Shown: positions 1-12,080, counted from the stretch's first letter. The stretch is DNA of 64,000 nt from Paraspadella gotoi (GCA_051294375.1 CM119270.1:13805316-13869315), one strand, 5' to 3'. Program-made: numbers and translations. The notes: generated by a model from the letters alone, not told the origin.

Positions 1-1421
1 TTTTTCGACTTGGGAAAAAAATGATTTAGTTTCGCAAGGACGTTGGAGTCATTAACGGAGATGGAGACAAAAGGAAATGGGTCCCTTCGCGTTCAGTTCA
101 TTCGTTCATTCCATTCACTTTCGTTCATATTCGTTCATTCCCGCATTCACGAGTCGAAGAATGCGTTTCCTCACCAGAGCCTCCTTTGTTTTCACTTTTT
201 GGAGACAAAAAGTGAAAGAGAAAAAAAATTGTGCCATTCACGAAAAAAAGTGAAAAAGAAATATAGCATTTTTGANNNNNNNNNNNNNNNNNNNNNNNNN
301 NNNNNNNNNNNNNNNNNNNNNNNNNNNNNNNNNNNNNNNNNNNNNNNNNNNNNNNNNNNNNNNNNNNNNNNNNNNNNNNNNNNNNNNNNNNNNNNNNNNN
401 NNNNNNNNNNNNNNNNNNNNNNNNNNNNNNNNNNNNNNNNNNNNGAGAGAGAGAGAGAGAGAGAGAGAGAAATGAGTTTGGAAGAAGAAAAGACGTAAAT
501 GACGTTAGAATCGTGCGATGGAATTATTATCAATTTGGAGAAAAAGAATAAAAAAGAATGAAAAATAATAAATGACTTCCGACGAAGAAAAGAAAAGAAA
601 ATTCGAGACAAAACATTTTTTCACTTTTTTTTTTAAAGTTGACGAAGTTTGTCAAAGTCAAAAGTCAAATCGCAAAAACTTTGCCTAAAAAAAGCTTAAA
701 AAAAACTTAAAAGATACCAACCTAAACGTCATGCGAGTCTTCGTTAAAATTAAATGTATATTATGAATTACCATAAATATTCCATTAAGCGATTAAAAAA
801 TATCATAAGAGTCTCAATTTCCCTAATCATTACCTTTACTTACCCTGTACTCCTCAATCGACAGTCATCTTTAATTAAATAATTTGTTTCAAAATATATA
901 TTTAGACGAACGAGCCCGGGAAATGTAACAACGAGCCGACAGCAATTATACCAGCGGTAATAAGAACAACAAATACTTTGACGTCAACAAAACGAAAGAA
1001 AACAACAACAAGAACAACAACAAATAACGTTCCCAAAAATCCTATAAGTCTGGACAGATGCCACTAAGCGGTCATCGAACCGGATGCAGAGTTAATACGG
1101 AAACCGATTCGCCATCTAGCGTCGAGTTTTTCTTTTCATCGCCAAATGTCAATTTCCTCTCGCGCCAAATGTCACTCTCTTTTCCACGGGCCGGGCCTCG
1201 CCCGAAAGAGACCGAGGCGTCCCTTGCCGTCGCCCCCACCCTCCTCCACACCCCCGACCCCCCCCCCCTCCGGGCCCCTCGTGACCCCACGCTCGTCTCG
1301 TATTTCTTTCCAGAGTCTCGTCTCTTCAGCCTCTCGAAATTGAAGAGAGAGAGAAAAAGAGAAACTGTTGAGCTTCTGTCCGAATTCTCGGGGTCGAGGA
1401 GATGACAGACGCTGGGAGATT

Positions 1422-1453
<32 letters not shown>

Positions 1454-3102
1454 TACTGGGGGTACAGATTGCGGTACAAATGACGAACGGCGATACTGAT
1501 GACGAGGACAAATGCTGTGAGACGATTTGAAATGGCATCGCATATGTGGAAAAGGGAAATTCTGTCGAACGGCGGGAAGAGGTCAACATCTCCGGATGGA
1601 GATTTTCTTATATGGAATTCGATACCAAGTTTCTCCTTCGTAATCATCATGACATTTGATGCTTACGGCGTTCAATGCCATCAAATTTCCATTCAGTATT
1701 ATTAAAGCCTCTGCAATACTATCTTTTGCCATCGAATGCTACTAAAGCCGTCCAATGATATTAGTACCATCAAGTTTCATACAAGACTTGACGAAAACTC
1801 AATTGTGTTCAACACCGTCAACTTTTGGTACTTGAAACTTATGGCATTCAAGTGGAGACGAGCTACTATAAGTTTCCCCTCCATATTTCCCAAATCTTTT
1901 TAATGACGGTTCATGATGTTTTCGTCGCTTTGCCGAGGAAATAAAGAATCCCGACTGACAGACAAACAAACGACGCCACGACAGAAAAAATCATTTCCTT
2001 GACCAGTTTTTTTTTTATCTGTCTATCGACATAGAGATTAATTAACAAAATCTTTCCGACAAAAAAAAAAAGAAGAAGAAATAACCTAAGCCGAGGTTTA
2101 TACATCATTTTTCTCCCTTTTTAGCGAATTAAAAGAGAGAATCATTAAAAGAGAGAATTAAAAGAGAGAATCATTCGATTCCTTTATTTTCTCTTTCATT
2201 TCCTTAATTTTTTTAGTTTCTTCCTTCCGACGTTTCCTCCTCTTCCTTCCGAGAAACCGCCTCGTTAGTTTCTCCCTCNNNNNNNNNNNNNNNNNNNNNN
2301 NNNNNNNNNNNNNNNNNNNNNNNNNNNNNNNNNNNNNNNNNNNNNNNNNNNNNNNNNNNNNNNNNNNNNNNNNNNNNNNNNNNNNNNNNNNNNNNNNNNN
2401 NNNNNNNNNNNNNNNNNNNNNNNNNNNNNNNNNNNNNNNNNNNNNNNNNNNNNNNNNNNNNNNNNNNNNNNNNNNNNNNNNNNNNNNNNNNNNNNNNNNN
2501 NNNNNNNNNNNNNNNNNNNNNNNNNNNNTCCATCAACGATTGCCGCTCGTGCGTCTCCGGTTGCCGTGGTTACGAACTATCGCGAGTTTCTGGTTCCGTT
2601 GTACATACTTTTTCTTTGGCTTGACATTATCCATATTAAATTCTTTTTAACTTTGCTTAGTAAGGCGTTTTAAAGGGGGGCACCCATATGACTTTTAACC
2701 AAAATATTTATAGGCTAGGATAAACCGTTTCTGAGCTATGGCTCAATCTTTCAGAAGCGTTTATGAAGAGCAACTGTGATTCTTTTGTGTGCAGTGGCAG
2801 GTGTCGTTTTTGCTACAGCGCTTATCGCATTGCATTAATAGTTTGAACAAGGTCTGGCTAAGTATCTTCAATTCAGTAAAAAAAAAAGAAGGGATACGGA
2901 TGTTCTAAGTTTTTAATCCCTAACCTGTATAGCATAGCATAGAATAGAATAGAATATATATATACATTTTATATATGCAGTGTATATATAAAATGTCTCA
3001 TATATACAGGGTAACCCGCGGATCCTCAGTTTTTTGTTCTCGAGATTTTAACTTCTAATTTGCTCATTTGTTCTCCGCTTGTCGTTGTCGTTGTAGTCGG
3101 AC
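1..3102. repeat. Palindrome 1, left arm (inverted copy of 3128-6534)
   Basis: This arm matches the reverse complement of 3128-6534 along nearly its whole length. Positions 41-60 pair with about 6474-6493, and about 3055-3085 pairs with 3157-3185 next to the central gap. Shared landmarks are the GC-rich block near 1195-1300, the ATGCCATC-rich stretch near 1650-1850 and the (GA)n tract beside gap 276-444. Mismatches are mostly single-base insertions or deletions. The arm runs off the window start, so its outer limit is unknown. Gaps 276-444 and 2279-2528 fall where the other arm has the (CT)n tract and the G-rich minisatellite. It could be a real palindrome, a pair of haplotypes joined head to head, or a long-read hairpin artefact. 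Confidence 0.9.
1195..1300. other. GC-rich, C-tract block (mirrored at about 5255-5380)
   Basis: About 100 bases of C-rich sequence with several CpG, including runs of eight or more C, in AT-leaning surroundings. The inverted copy near 5255-5380 is G-rich on the + strand. It could be a CpG-island-like promoter or 5' exon, but I see no ATG frame with plausible composition, so no gene is called. Confidence 0.3.
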
Positions 3103-3300
3103 NNNNNNNNNNNNNNNNNNNNNNNNNCAATACGTCCGACCTCACACCTACGACAACGACAAGCGGAGAACAATGAGCAAATTAGAAGTTTAAAATCTCG
3201 AGGAACAAAAAACTGTGGCTCCGCGGTTTTATTCCGCGCTCTGTAATATGATACATTTATAATATACAGGGTGGGATTCAAAAGGTGAGAAATCCGTATC
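2890..3300. mobile_element. Possible transposon termini (TATACAGGGT type) at the palindrome core
   Basis: TATACAGGGTGGGATTCAAA starts near 3262, and related TATACAGGGT or ACCCTGTATA strings occur near 2925 and 3004. Termini of the form ATACAGGGTGnnnCAAAA are common on arthropod DNA transposons such as some mariner-like elements. That is general knowledge, not a match I can verify here. No transposase frame lies between them. The left arm also has a short AGCAT/AGAAT repeat and an AT-rich run (2930-3003) that the right arm lacks, so this core is more diverged than the rest of the arms. Confidence 0.3.
3103..3127. other. 25-N gap at the centre of palindrome 1
   Basis: Exactly 25 N. The flanking sequences are inverted copies of one another, with a GTCGTTGTCG-type stretch on the left and CGACAACGAC on the right. 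Gaps of exactly 25 N recur at 29762, 33723, 40987, 48866 and 62158, so the size is probably a placeholder and not a measured length. Confidence 0.97.
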
Positions 3301-3839
3301 ACTTTTTTTTTTTTTACTTTTGACGCATTTGTGTGGTATTAAATAAAAAAATTGACCTTTTTTGTTCTAACTATTAATGGCAACTCGCCGATAAGCACTG
3401 TTGAAAAAACGACAACCTGCACAGCAGCACAAAAGAATCACAAGTTGCTACTTCATAAACGCTTTATGAATAGATTGAGCATAGCTCAGAAACGGTTTTT
3501 ATCCCTAGCCTATCATCTATTTTGGGTTAAAAGTCATAATTGGGTGTTGTGCCCCCGCTTTTAAACGGCCCTACTAAGCAAAGTTTAAAAAGAATTATTT
3601 TGGATAATGTCAAGCCTAAAGAAAAATAATGTACCTAACGGAACCAGAAACATCGCCGATAGTTCGTCAACCACGGCAACCGGAGACGCACCGAGCGGCA
3701 ATCGTTTGATGGAACCGACTAAGGTGCGGCCCGAGAGAAGGTCGTACGGTAAAAATCTCTCTGTCGAACATTCTTTGGAAAATCGCATGATCGTGGCAAC
3801 ATAATCGGCGAAGGGGGAAGATTTGGAGGGGTGGAGTTG

Positions 3840-4190
3840 GTTCGTTAGGGGGGAAGGGAAGAAAGGAAGGGGGCAGAGTGGGGGGAAAGGAATGAAAGAG
3901 AAGGGGGCTGAGGGTGGGAAGGGAAGAAAGGGAAGGGGGCAGAGTGGGGGAAAGGGGAAAGGGCAAGGGGGCTGAGGGGGGGGAAAGGGAAGAAGGGAAG
4001 GGGTGCAGAGTGGGGGGAAAGGGAGAAAAGGGAAGGGGGAGAGTGGGGGGAAAGGCGAGAAGGGAAGGGGGCAGAGTGGGGGAAAGGAAGAAAGGGAAGG
4101 GGGGCAGAGTGGGAGGGAAAGGGAAGAAAGGGAAGGGGGCAGAGTGGAGGGAAAGGGAGAAAGGGAAGGGGGCTGAGCGGGGGGGGTGAG
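3840..4190 (+). repeat. G-rich purine minisatellite, unit about 33-36 bp
   Basis: Units built around GGGGGAAAGGG, AAGAAAGGGAAGG and GGGCAGAGTG repeat roughly ten times. The + strand is almost pure purine with many runs of three or more G, so quadruplex or triplex formation is plausible. The matching place in the left palindrome arm is the N gap 2279-2528. That fits a sequence that is hard to read, and the gap's position indicates that both arms carry the array. Confidence 0.8.
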
Positions 4191-6173
4191 AATAAAGGGA
4201 GTCATGTAAAAGGAGTTTGAGGGAGAAAACTAACGAGGCGGTTTTTCTCGGAAGGAGAGGAGGAAACGTCGGAAGGAAGAACTAAAAAAATTAAGGAAAT
4301 GAAAGAGAAATAAGATCGAATGATTCCTCTCTTTTAATTCTCTCTTCTTTTAATGATTCTCTCTTTTAATTCGCTAAAAAAGGGAGAAAAATGAATGTAT
4401 AAAACCTCGCTTAGGTTTGTTTAATTCTCTCCCCACCTTTTTTTCTTTCCCCTTTTTTTTTTTTGTCGGAAAGATTTTGTTAATTAATCTCTTTATGTCG
4501 ATAGACAGATAAAAAAAAACTGGTCAGGAAATGATTTTTTTTTTTTTGTCGTGGCGTCGTTTGTTTGTCTGTCAGCTCGGGTTCTTTATTTCGCTCGGCA
4601 AAGCGACGAAAAACATCAATGAACCGTCATTAAAAAGATTTGGGAAATATGGAGGGGAATTATAGTAGGCTCGTCTCGCACGTTGAATGGGCCATAGTTC
4701 AAGTACGCAAAAAGTTGACGGTGTGAACACAATTGAGTTTTCCGTCAAGTCTTGTATGAAAACTTGATGGGTACTATATCAATTGGGACGGCTTTAGTAG
4801 CATTCGATGGCTAAAAAGATAGAAATTGCAGAAAGGCTTAATAATACTGAATGGAAATTTGATGGCATTGAACGCCGTAAGCATCTAAATGTCATGATGA
4901 TTACGAAGGAGAAACTTGGTATCGAATCTCCAAAATGAATAAGAATTCTGCCATCCGAGATTGTTGACCTCTTCCCCGCCGTTCGACCAGAATTTCCCTT
5001 TTCGCCCCTCACATATGCGAATGGCCCATTTCATAATCGTCTGCACAGCATTTGTCCTCGTCATCGAAGTATCGCCGTTCGTCATTTGTAACGCAATTTC
5101 TGTACCCCCAGTAATCTCCCTCCTCTCTCTCTCAATCTCCAGCGTCCTGTCATCTCCTGCGACGCCCGAGAATTCGGACAGAAGTCAGACAGTTTCTCTT
5201 TTCTCATTCTCTCTCATTTCGTAGAGCTGAAGAGACGAGACTCTGGAAAAGAAATTAACGAAGACGAGACGGGGTCACGAAGGGGCGCGGAGGGGGGGGT
5301 CGGGGGTGTGGAGGAGGTGGGGGCGACGGAGGGGACGCCTCGGTTCTCTTTTTCGGGCGAGGCCGCCGGCCCGTGGAAAAGAGAGTGACATTTGGCGCGA
5401 GAGGAAATTGACATTTGGCGATGTTAAAGAAAAACTCGACGCTAGATGGCGAATCGGTTTCCGTATTAACTCTGCATCCGGTTTCGATGACCGGCGTTAG
5501 TGCATCTGGTCCCAGACTTATAGGATTTTTGGGACGTTATTTGTTGTTGTTTCTTGTTGTTCGTTTTCTTTCGTTTTTGTTGACGTCAAAGTATTTGTTT
5601 GTTCTTATTCCGCTGGTATATATTGGGCTGTCGGCTCGTTGTTACATTTCCCGGGCGTCGTTCGGTTGTATAAATATATATTTTGGAACAAATTATTTAA
5701 TTAAAAGATGACGTCGAATTGAGGAAGTACAAGGGTAGTAAAGGTAATGATTAGGGAAATTGAGACTCTTATGATATTTTTTAATTGCTTAATGGAATAT
5801 TTATGGTAAATTCATAATATAGCATTTATTTTACGAAGAACTCCGCAATGAACGTTTAGGTTGGTATCTTTAAGTTTTTTTTAAGGGCTTTTTTTAGGCA
5901 AGTTTTGCGATTTGACTTTTGACTTTGACAAACTTCGTCAAACATTTAAAAAAAAAAGTGAAAAAATGTTTGTTCTCGAAATTTTCTTTTCTTTTTCTTC
6001 GTCGGAAGTCCATTTATTATTTTTTCATACTCTTTTTTATCTTTTCTCCAAATTGATATAATTCCATCGCAGCGATTCCTTTAACGTTGTCATTTTTACG
6101 TCTTTTCTTCTTCCAAACTCATGTTCTCTCTCTCTCTCTTCTCCTCTCTCTCGTCTTCTCTGCCATCTCTCTC

Positions 6174-6174
<1 letters not shown>

Positions 6175-6218
<44 letters not shown>
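6175..6218 (+). repeat. (CT)n microsatellite
   Basis: Nearly perfect CT dinucleotides with imperfect CT-rich sequence before them (6121-6174). It matches the (GA)n tract at 445-471 beside gap 276-444 in the other arm. Confidence 0.9.
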
Positions 6219-6219
<1 letters not shown>

Positions 6220-6554
6220 GTGTTCATTTTTTTTCTTTGAGTTCAAAAAATGCTATATTTTTCTTTTTTCAGCATCTTTTTTTCGTGAATGGCACAAATT
6301 TTTTTTTTTCTCTTTCACTTTTTGTCCTCCAAAAAAGTGAAAACAAGGAGTGGTCTGGGTGAGGAAAACGCATTCTTTTCGACTCGTGAATGCGGAATGA
6401 ACGAATATGAACGAAAGTGAATGGAATGAACGAATGAACTGAACGCGAGGGACCCATTTCCTTTTGTCTCCATCTCCGTTAATGACTCCAACGTCCTTGC
6501 CGAAACTAACATTTTTTTCCCAAAGTCGAAAAAGCCGAAAGCCCCCCAATTCAT

Positions 6555-6564
6555 GCTCTCTCTC

Positions 6565-6656
<92 letters not shown>
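6555..6656 (+). repeat. (CT)n microsatellite just outside palindrome 1
   Basis: About 100 bases of CT dinucleotide interrupted by occasional CC or TT. It lies about 20 bases outside the last palindromic base. Confidence 0.92.
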
Positions 6657-6659
<3 letters not shown>

Positions 6660-7641
6660 TTCATTACAAAGTTCGTCTTACAATTCCCTTTCCGCCATCA
6701 GTCATTCCGATACTCCAGGCTAAGGAAACATTGGCCCGAGGAAATGACGGGCGACGAAACGACGAGACGGACGACGAAAACGACGAAGCTCATTGTAAAA
6801 GAAGCAACAACTGTCGGATAATTTCCTTACATTTCCTTTCTTTTCCTTTCTTCTTCTTTCTTTTCTTCAGTCGTCGTCGTCGTCGTCCGTCGTCGTCGTC
6901 GTCACCTTCATCTTCGTTAACTTCCACACAGTCAATGAATTTTTCCGTCCAAATGAAGCCCACGGTTCCACTCGGCCGTCGATGTCACGTTGGCGACTCC
7001 AAAGTTTCTTCAAATCATCGAATATCTGTGATTCCGTTCGAAACGTAATTCAGTTAAAAACTTGGAGATGAAATTGCGATAAATCGACGCATAATATTCC
7101 TACTGTCGGAGTAGCGTTATTTGTTCAGTTGTTCACCGCCGCCATATTTTCACTTATTACTTAGAATTTAACAATGGAATTAAAAACTTAACTTATTTTT
7201 GTATCGATAATTGTCACCGTTCCGTTTCAATTATTGTTGTTGTTGTTGTCATCTTGAGCGTCTTCAGGGTAAAAGAAGGAAAAGCCTCAAGGCGAAACTG
7301 GGCGAAAATCAAGACTAGGACGAAGATAATAAAACCGACAGTACCAAAGATAAAATTGACGATAATTATGATACAATAATAACTATGATGAAAACGACAA
7401 CGACAAAAGATTTGGAATGAAAAACGACGATGACGATGATGAAAATTCGAAAAATGTTGTCAACGAAAACTATGACAACAGAATCATAGTTATTACAACA
7501 AATAATTTACGATATATGAAAACAAAAAATCGGAAAAAAAAAGATTTTAAATTAAAAAGAATTTATGATGAGGACGATATCCGTCCTAACAACGACAACA
7601 ACGGGCAATTCCACAATTTTACATCAATATCGTGACCCCGG

Positions 7642-7644
<3 letters not shown>
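6657..7644. other. Non-repetitive interval without a supported gene
   Basis: Mixed sequence with a short TCGTCG stretch near 6870-6900 and a GAC/GAT-rich stretch near 7400-7450. One frame (about 6464-7048, +) extends from the CT repeat into this interval. Its Ser-Leu composition comes from that repeat, and I see no splice sites or family motif. Nothing is called. Confidence 0.5.
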
Positions 7645-7717
<73 letters not shown>

Positions 7718-7800
7718 TTTTCTCTTTTTCTTCTTGAGAGTGGGTCACATCCTCGGAATCACGTGACTGAAAAGAAGCGACAAGAAGCTTTTCATTTGAC

Positions 7801-7885
<85 letters not shown>
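7645..7885. repeat. Facing (CT)n and (GA)n microsatellites
   Basis: A (CT)n tract (7645-7729) is followed about 70 bases later by a (GA)n tract (7801-7885). They are mutually inverted and could form a hairpin with a ~70-base loop. Pure polypyrimidine and polypurine tracts like these can also form triplex DNA. In insects GAGAG is the core of GAGA-factor sites, but no promoter is visible here. Confidence 0.9.
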
Positions 7886-7931
7886 CGAGCCTTAATCAGG
7901 CTCCTCATTAGGAGTAACGGCTTTTGTCGTG

Positions 7932-7941
7932 GACGACGACC

Positions 7942-8027
<86 letters not shown>

Positions 8028-8028
8028 A
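7932..8028. repeat. (GAC)n trinucleotide array, about 32 copies
   Basis: About 97 bases of GAC with one GAT interruption near 7981. It reads as poly-Asp, poly-Arg, poly-Ser and so on in the different frames, which explains the long low-complexity frames on both strands. Related GTC runs lie at 8346-8373 and 9108-9132. Confidence 0.93.
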
Positions 8029-8345
8029 GAACGAAGACTGGTTTTTTGGGAAACTCGGGTCCATTTATTGTCGCTGATTTAGTTCCATCTGCGACGAAGC
8101 TTCCGGTTTCTCCCGGGAAACAAATCCATTCTGTCGTAATCGTCGTCGTCGTCGTCTTCGTGCACGGCGACAATAACAAAGACTGCATCTGTTGGAATGC
8201 CGACCTGAAATTTCATATGCATCGGCGCCTGTGCTATCGTCGTCGTCATCGTCGTCGTCGTCGTCGCAGCCGCATCGATGAACCTCGATGAAGGTTCTTT
8301 CACTCACCAAATGAATCGTCAACCTAATAAAAGCTCGATACGTTA

Positions 8346-8376
<31 letters not shown>

Positions 8377-9443
8377 CAACTGTTGTTGTAATTTTTGGCG
8401 GGGTTTCCGGTTTTTTCTTGTTGTTGTTGTCGTTGTTGTCGTTGTTATCGTGATTCTCGCAGATGTCGGACGAAAGCGGATCGAGAATTCCCGCGATATT
8501 TTTTTTATCGCGATATTTCGAATCGATTGTACAAAACAAGATGGAAAACAAAACGAAACGAGAGAAACAAACGATGGAAGGAAAACAAAGAGAAGATGAT
8601 AAATAAGGATGAAAACAATCGAATGGAGATTAGAGTTGGGGAACTTTGCTCTTGCTTCGAACGGCGGAGTTGTTTTCCACAGGGGAAAATATGATGTTGA
8701 CCAAGGAATGGACCAATGATACATTTTAAAGAGAAACGAAACGTTAATTAAATTAATTAAATTAATTAAATCGTTAATCGCTGCCTCCGCGAATTTTGAA
8801 GATGTTCATTTACGTTTGCAAGATTCACTTGAATTTCTTCTTTATTCGACAGGGTGATTCATGGAGAAAGCCTAAACTGTACGATGAATCTTCTAATTTT
8901 CCAACTTTATAAGAATTACCAGATTTAATTAAAAGACTTCTCCATTTTCAACCAACAAACTATAAATTCGCTCCACAAAAAAAAGTCTCCTTTTCGTCGA
9001 GAAAGTCTCGTTCGCCATCGAAAAGATTTCGATCTGCGTTTTCTTGGGGTGAGAAAGAAGATTCGTCCGCGAGCCGAAGTGAGAGACAAAGACGACGATG
9101 GCATTCGGACGACGACGACGACGACGACGACGATTGCGTCTTCTTCGTCTTCAAGTCGTCATCTGCGAAAACAAAAAGCAGATGCGACGTCTGGTGATCT
9201 CCGCTGCGCAACGTCTTCGTCGTTGTTGTTATTGCTCGTCGCCACTCGCTCCTCTGTCCACAGTCCTCACCCTACCATGTCTAACCCTACCACGCCTCAT
9301 CCCAACTCACCCTTTCTCTCCGAACCACACCAACTTTTCTTGGCATGCGTGGGGAAAAGTGGCGACGAAGAAAGATAAGAAGACGAGGCGAAACGAGTTC
9401 CAATTCGGAGACCAGACGACGTAAGGTAATCAGATTTATCTGG

Positions 9444-9447
<4 letters not shown>
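8029..9447. other. Interval with scattered GTC/GAC runs and no supported gene
   Basis: It contains GTC arrays at about 8235-8265 and 8346-8373, GAC at 9108-9132, and an AATTAATTAA cluster near 8745-8770. The frames across it are extensions of trinucleotide repeats. No credible exon or RNA gene was found. Confidence 0.5.
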
Positions 9448-9514
<67 letters not shown>

Positions 9515-9521
9515 AGAGAAG

Positions 9522-9555
<34 letters not shown>

Positions 9556-9564
9556 GAAAGAGAG
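9448..9564. repeat. (GA)n microsatellite, imperfect
   Basis: About 115 bases of GA dinucleotide broken by GG and AA doublets. On the minus strand it yields a spurious Ser-Leu frame. Confidence 0.92.
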
Positions 9565-9713
9565 CAGCTTTTTACGTTTTTTGCTTTTTTGTATTTGTTG
9601 ATGTTCCATCTTGAAACGCAGTCGGTGGCGTCCGTTTCGTGTTTGTCTCTTCTCCCGTTGGTCCTCAAGTTTTTCTCAGTATTGGTTTGTCATCTCTTGC
9701 AAAACTTAAAAGG

Positions 9714-9769
9714 GAGCGGCGAGCGGCGAGCGGCGAGCGGCGAGCGGCGAGCGGCGAGCGGCGAGCGAC
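9714..9769 (+). repeat. 7-bp tandem repeat GAGCGGC, 8 units
   Basis: Seven exact copies of GAGCGGC starting at 9714, followed by GAGCGAC at 9763-9769. The unit is GC-rich and is not seen elsewhere in the window. Seven-base periodicity does not preserve reading frame, so this is not a coding repeat. Confidence 0.96.
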
Positions 9770-10025
9770 CTTCATTAAGGCTTTAATAATTTCATCACTC
9801 ATTTTCTATTTATGGCTTCGACGAACTGAATAAGTTACAGGAAAAAAAAAAATTTTAATGTCAGTCGGACGACGATGATGATGTTAAAGACGACGAAAAC
9901 GACGACGATGACGACGACGGAGTTGAAGGAGACTTCCTCGGAGTCAAACATTTTCTTCCGCCTTCGTTTCCTCTCATTCCGACTCATTAAGGCCTTTTGA
10001 CTGCTTCCTTTATTTCCTTTATTTC

Positions 10026-10645
10026 NNNNNNNNNNTTTTTTGTTCATTTTACTTCAGTCTTTCATTTCCGACAATTTCTCTTTCTTGGGTTTTCCCCTCT
10101 CTCATTTTTTTATTATTTTTCGTCTTTTGTTTTATTTCGTAGAACTTTCTAGGTTTCTCTCTCTCTCTCTCTCNNNNNNNNNNNNNNNNNNNNNNNNNNN
10201 NNNNNNNNNNNNNNNNNNNNNNNNNNNNNNNNNNNNNNNNNNNNNNNNNNNNNNNNNNNNNNNNNNNNNNNNNNNNNNNNNNNNNNNNNNNNNNNNNNNN
10301 NNNNNNNNNNNNNNNNNNNNNNNNNNNNNNNNNNNNNNNNNNNNNNNNNNNNNNNNNNNNNNNNNNNNNNNNNNNNNNNNNNNNNNNNNNNNCTCTCTCT
10401 CTCTCCAACAGGTTGGTATAGATACAGTCAATATTCCATATTTCCTCCTCTTCATCCTCTTGACCTGGATCATCATCATCNNNNNNNNNNNNNNNNNNNN
10501 NNNNNNNNNNNNNNNNNNNNNNNNNNNNNNNNNNNNNNNNNNNNNNNNNNNNNNNNNNNNNNNNNNNNNNNNNNNNNNNNNNNNNNNNNNNNNNNNNNNN
10601 NNNNNNNNNNNNNNNNNNNNNNNNNNNNNNNNNNNNNNNNNNNNN
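10026..10645. other. Cluster of three gaps bordered by (CT)n and (GA)n
   Basis: Gaps occupy 10026-10035, 10174-10392 and 10481-10645. The second is entered and left through CTCTCT, so it is probably an unresolved CT array. The third is left through GAGAGA and continues as an imperfect (GA)n tract to about 10768. Confidence 0.9.
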
Positions 10646-10884
10646 GAGAGAGAGAAAAGAGAGAAGAGAGAGAGAGAGAGAGGAGAGACGAGAGAGAGTG
10701 CCAGAAAGAGAGAGAGTAGAGAGAGAGAGAGAGAAGAGAGAGGAAGAAAGAGAGAGGAGAGAGAGAAATTTTACTGAGTGGCAACCTTTGTGGGCTGCCT
10801 CTCTCTCTCAGCCTCGTCACGCGATAGCCGCTCATTTCATTTTTTATGTCTATCTTTTTTCTTTTAAACTTCTTCTTTCTTTTT

Positions 10885-10976
<92 letters not shown>
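10885..10976 (+). repeat. (CTTT)n tetranucleotide array, about 23 copies
   Basis: About 92 bases of CTTT. The minus strand reads as a Lys-Glu-Arg repeat in frames, which is an artefact of the tetranucleotide. Confidence 0.95.
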
Positions 10977-11324
10977 TTTTATTAATCTTGAAAAGTATGA
11001 CATATAATTTCGAAATAATGCGACTGGAATCGTCATCAAAATGTGTTAGTCCGAATATCTGTCCGTTTCTAGGTAAGAGAAAAATCGTGGTTGAGATCTT
11101 TCGACTCGCTTTTCCTTCGGAAGAAATTGTGAGAAAAAGCAAAAAACGCAGAAATATAAACGCAAGAAAAACACAGAATTAGAAAAATGCTAAAAATGCG
11201 GAAAAATGCTAAAAATGCAGGTAACTCGAGAATGATTCGAACGTTGGTTTCCTTCAAAATCACTATATTATTTTGTGGATGAGAAAGATGATGATGACTT
11301 AAGTTTGTGTAAAGTCTTAGTAAG

Positions 11325-11405
11325 GAGAAGAAGAAGAAGAAGAAGAAGAAGAAGAAGAAGAAGAAGAAGAAGAAGAAGAAGAAGAAGAAGAAGAAGAAGA
11401 AGAAG
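11325..11405 (+). repeat. (GAA)n trinucleotide array, about 27 copies
   Basis: An uninterrupted GAA/AAG tract of about 81 bases. Long GAA tracts are known to form triplex structures, and nothing here indicates function. Confidence 0.95.
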
Positions 11406-12049
11406 CGTAAATTGAAAAAGAAATAGGTGGGCGGTCGATGCTCAGAATTTAAGGAAACTAGTACGGATAATAATGTTTAATATCTGAGTTGAACATTTTC
11501 GGAATCGTTAAGGATTTGAAGGGTATAAGAGTAGAACGTATTGGACTTGTTTTGCTTCTTAATGTTTGATCAGATATTCAATTGAAACAGTTTAATGAAA
11601 TATTATCACAATTGATAGGGAAGCCAAGTAATTTGGGAGTAATAAACTTGTTTGGGAGAGAGTCTTGATTGAAAGCTTGTAACGTTGTAACGTTGATATA
11701 TTCCAACAACCCAACATAGCCGGTCTAAGATCAGGGGCAAGATAGCTTTTTTATTGAAAGAAAATAAATATACCTACATAAATATACAGAGTTTTAAAAA
11801 TAAACATAATAGATATAATGAATATAAACTATACAAATATGAGGCATTTTTGCATTATTATAATTAGCAAATTAAAACAAAAACTTTTCTTCTAAATCAT
11901 AGAATTCTTTTTTATAAAATTTTTAATCATTCCAATTTACCGATCGGCACAATGCTCTTTCTAACTCTTCATGTTTAAACTAGTATGTCTTTGCCTCTAT
12001 ACTATTTTTTTTCGTCTGCAAAATTTAAGCTGCATCAAATTTCCTCATT

Positions 12050-12080
<31 letters not shown>

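Larger units (their letters stand above)
3128..6534. repeat. Palindrome 1, right arm (inverted copy of 1-3102)
   Basis: This is the reverse-complement partner of 1-3102. It is sequenced where the left arm is N, giving the G-rich minisatellite (3840-4190) and the (CT)n tract (6175-6218). Homology ends near 6534, at the same point where the left arm leaves the window. Compared with the left arm it carries many extra single bases, for example longer A or T runs and doubled C or G. That pattern is typical of uncorrected single-molecule reads. No protein-coding gene is supported in either arm. Confidence 0.9.

Noticed and set aside
1072-1650. 192-codon minus-strand frame, and similar long Ser-Leu or Arg-Glu frames elsewhere (for example 6464-7048, 9297-9668, 26157-26540)
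   Set aside because: They are driven by (CT)n or (GA)n read as SLSLSL or ERERER, and they appear on both strands at once. No motif or splice support.
3585-4205. 206-codon Pro/Phe/Leu-rich minus-strand frame
   Set aside because: It is the translation of the G-rich minisatellite. The proline-rich composition follows from the C-rich strand.
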